A stretch of 48,729 nt of DNA, taken from Bacillota bacterium. GTDB lineage: Bacteria > Bacillota > Clostridia > Christensenellales > Aristaeellaceae. A program made the translations under genes and the position numbers. The notes beneath the pieces are model-generated. The model did not search any database and was not told the DNA's origin. It was given only the letters and a program-made list of their open reading frames with translations. The DNA lies in NCBI GenBank assembly GCA_023416655.1, contig JAEZHK010000045.1:1-48729 (forward strand). The letters run 5' to 3'. Numbering within the stretch: the stretch's first letter is position 1; each line of letters begins with the position of its first letter. Shown here piece after piece: positions 47,402-48,729 of this stretch.

Positions 47402-48729
47402 TTAATTGGCTGCTTCCGTTACAGCCGTCGGCTCGTCCAACCGGGGCATTTTACGCTCGTCGAGAGCGAACCACGCGTACATCAGCGCGCCGCGAAGCGC
47501 CGCGGACAGGGTCACGCCCAGCCAGATGCCGTCAAGGCCCATCAGGCCCGCGAGCCACCAGCAGAGCAGTGGGCGGATCAGGTTGGACGCAATGGAGATC
47601 ACGCTGGGCGGCAGCGTCTTGCCGATGCCCCGGAAGGTGCCGGCGCTCACACCCTCGAGCCCCATGAACAGCTGGCACCCGGCGAGGATCATCAGGTAGG
47701 TCGCGCCCATGTCCAGAATCCCCTCCGGCTCGCTTAGGAACAGCGAGAACAAAAACCGCCCGCAGAAGACCAAGAGGAGCGTCACCGCCAACTCCCAGCC
47801 CATGAGCGCCGCCATCGACACGCGGAAGCCGCGCCGGATGCGCGCCCATTTGCGCGCGCCGAAGTTCTGCCCCATGAACGCGGTGATCGCCGAGGCGAAC
47901 CCGCCGCCCACCAGCCACGAGAGCGATTCGATCTGGCTGCCCACCCGCTGCACGGCCACCGCGTTTTGGCCGTACCCATCGGACACCATGCCGGTGACCA
48001 CCATCGCAAGCGCGGTGAACGCGCCGCTCTCCAACGCGACCGGAAGGCTCCAGCGCACGATCTGGCGCGTCCGCTCCCAATTTACCCGGCCCAGAATCCG
48101 GAAGCGCTCAAACGGCCGGTGCGGGTGGCGCTTCATAAACCAGAGGAGCAGCGCGCATACCACGAACTGCGCGATTACAGTGGCGATCGCCGCGCCCGCC
48201 ACGCCCCAGCCCCAGACGAGGATCATCAGCGGGTCCAGCGCCATGTTGAGCACGAGGCCCGCCGCGTTCGCCCAGAAGCTGAGCCGGGAATTGCCCGCCG
48301 CCGTGAACGTGCCGGAGACCGCGAAGGTGATGAAGACGGGCGGGAAACCCACCCCCACGATGCGCAGGTACACGCAGGCGTTTTCGAATACGTCCTGTTC
48401 TTTGACCATGAGCATCGAAATCAACGGTCCGGCCAGCGTGATCAGGACCAGCCCGTAGAAAAGGCCCAGGACCAGCGCGATCCGGGTGGAATCCTGGGCG
48501 TAGTCCCGCGCGGTCTCCATGTCGCCCCGGCCCAGGTTCTGCGACACGCCGATCTCCGAGCCCATGCGCCCGAACATCATCAGCGACATGCCCAGCCACA
48601 GGAACATGCCCGCGAGGCCGCTGGCCGCCACCGCCATGACGCTGTCTTCCATGCGCCCCAGCCAGAACATGTCGGTCAGGTTGTACGCCATCTGCATCAG
48701 CTGCGTGCCCATGATCGGCACCGCCACGC
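47402..48729 (-). CDS. MATE-family multidrug/Na+ efflux transporter (5' end beyond window)
   Basis: At least 441 residues; the frame is open at the window end, so the N-terminus lies outside. The first visible residues (MAVPIMGTQLMQMAYNLTDM, FWLGRMEDSVMA) are the first membrane helix of MATE proteins, so little is missing. Later family marks: GGGFASAITAFMGQNFGARK and the repeat-internal VGSQIESLSWLVGGG. Twelve helices pump cationic drugs or metabolites out in exchange for Na+ or H+. It converges with ridA; only 42 bases separate the two stops. Confidence 0.92.
   Translation of the reverse strand, partial: VAVPIMGTQLMQMAYNLTDMFWLGRMEDSVMAVAASGLAGMFLWLGMSLMMFGRMGSEIGVSQNLGRGDMETARDYAQDSTRIALVLGLFYGLVLITLAGPLISMLMVKEQDVFENACVYLRIVGVGFPPVFITFAVSGTFTAAGNSRLSFWANAAGLVLNMALDPLMILVWGWGVAGAAIATVIAQFVVCALLLWFMKRHPHRPFERFRILGRVNWERTRQIVRWSLPVALESGAFTALAMVVTGMVSDGYGQNAVAVQRVGSQIESLSWLVGGGFASAITAFMGQNFGARKWARIRRGFRVSMAALMGWELAVTLLLVFCGRFLFSLFLSEPEGILDMGATYLMILAGCQLFMGLEGVSAGTFRGIGKTLPPSVISIASNLIRPLLCWWLAGLMGLDGIWLGVTLSAALRGALMYAWFALDERKMPRLDEPTAVTEAAN

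Overview
The window looks like a chromosomal stretch of an uncultured, GC-rich member of the Firmicutes (class Clostridia). Supporting signs are a T-box leader on ileS, a YesM/YesN-type two-component system, a DUF896 protein, BioY/BirA biotin control, strong AGGAGG ribosome sites, and many near-consensus sigma-A promoters with 17-base spacers. No rRNA, integrase, transposase or CRISPR array is visible. Most of the DNA is devoted to importing and breaking down carbohydrates.

Layout. 1-850 is the 3' part of a RhaS/LsrB-like sugar-binding protein. 1087-3580 holds a DUF896 protein and two URO-D-family proteins. 3809-7179 is an ABC importer (two permeases, then a binding protein) read leftward from a consensus promoter. 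It faces an unassigned gene (7513-8364), a sugar-phosphate isomerase/epimerase, a LacI regulator and an SDR dehydrogenase. 11711-23128 holds two leftward operons: a TPP enzyme, Gfo/Idh/MocA dehydrogenase, RpiB-like isomerase and IclR regulator; then rbsBAC-like transporter, split transketolase and methylmalonate-semialdehyde-type dehydrogenase. Both promoters carry the same palindrome at the same distance, so they are probably one regulon for an unusual sugar or cyclitol. 23375-27397 carries a mannose-6-phosphate isomerase, a DnaQ-fold protein that has lost most catalytic residues, a WYL regulator, and DUF6998 and DUF3841 proteins. 27462-34294 is a YesMN system upstream of a second importer. 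34694-35923 is an OFA-type MFS transporter.

Housekeeping and accessory part. tRNA-Ser(GGA), type-2-like ileS with its T-box and tRNA-Leu(GAG) lie at 36039-40227. Directly after tRNA-Leu sits an AT-rich gene (40478-43009) coding for a SIR2 + P-loop NTPase + helical protein, a likely anti-phage NADase of the SIR2-STAND kind. A LysM protein with a duplicated segment, the divergent bioY/birA pair with two BirA-like operators, ridA and a MATE pump (cut by the window end) follow.

Most unusual: (i) three intergenic copies of a 95-base-core element whose stems differ in sequence but keep pairing; (ii) an intergenic run of six hairpins between a binding-protein gene and its permeases; (iii) the solitary SIR2-STAND gene; (iv) a transketolase/TPP/RpiB/aldehyde dehydrogenase regulon matching no pathway I can name fully.
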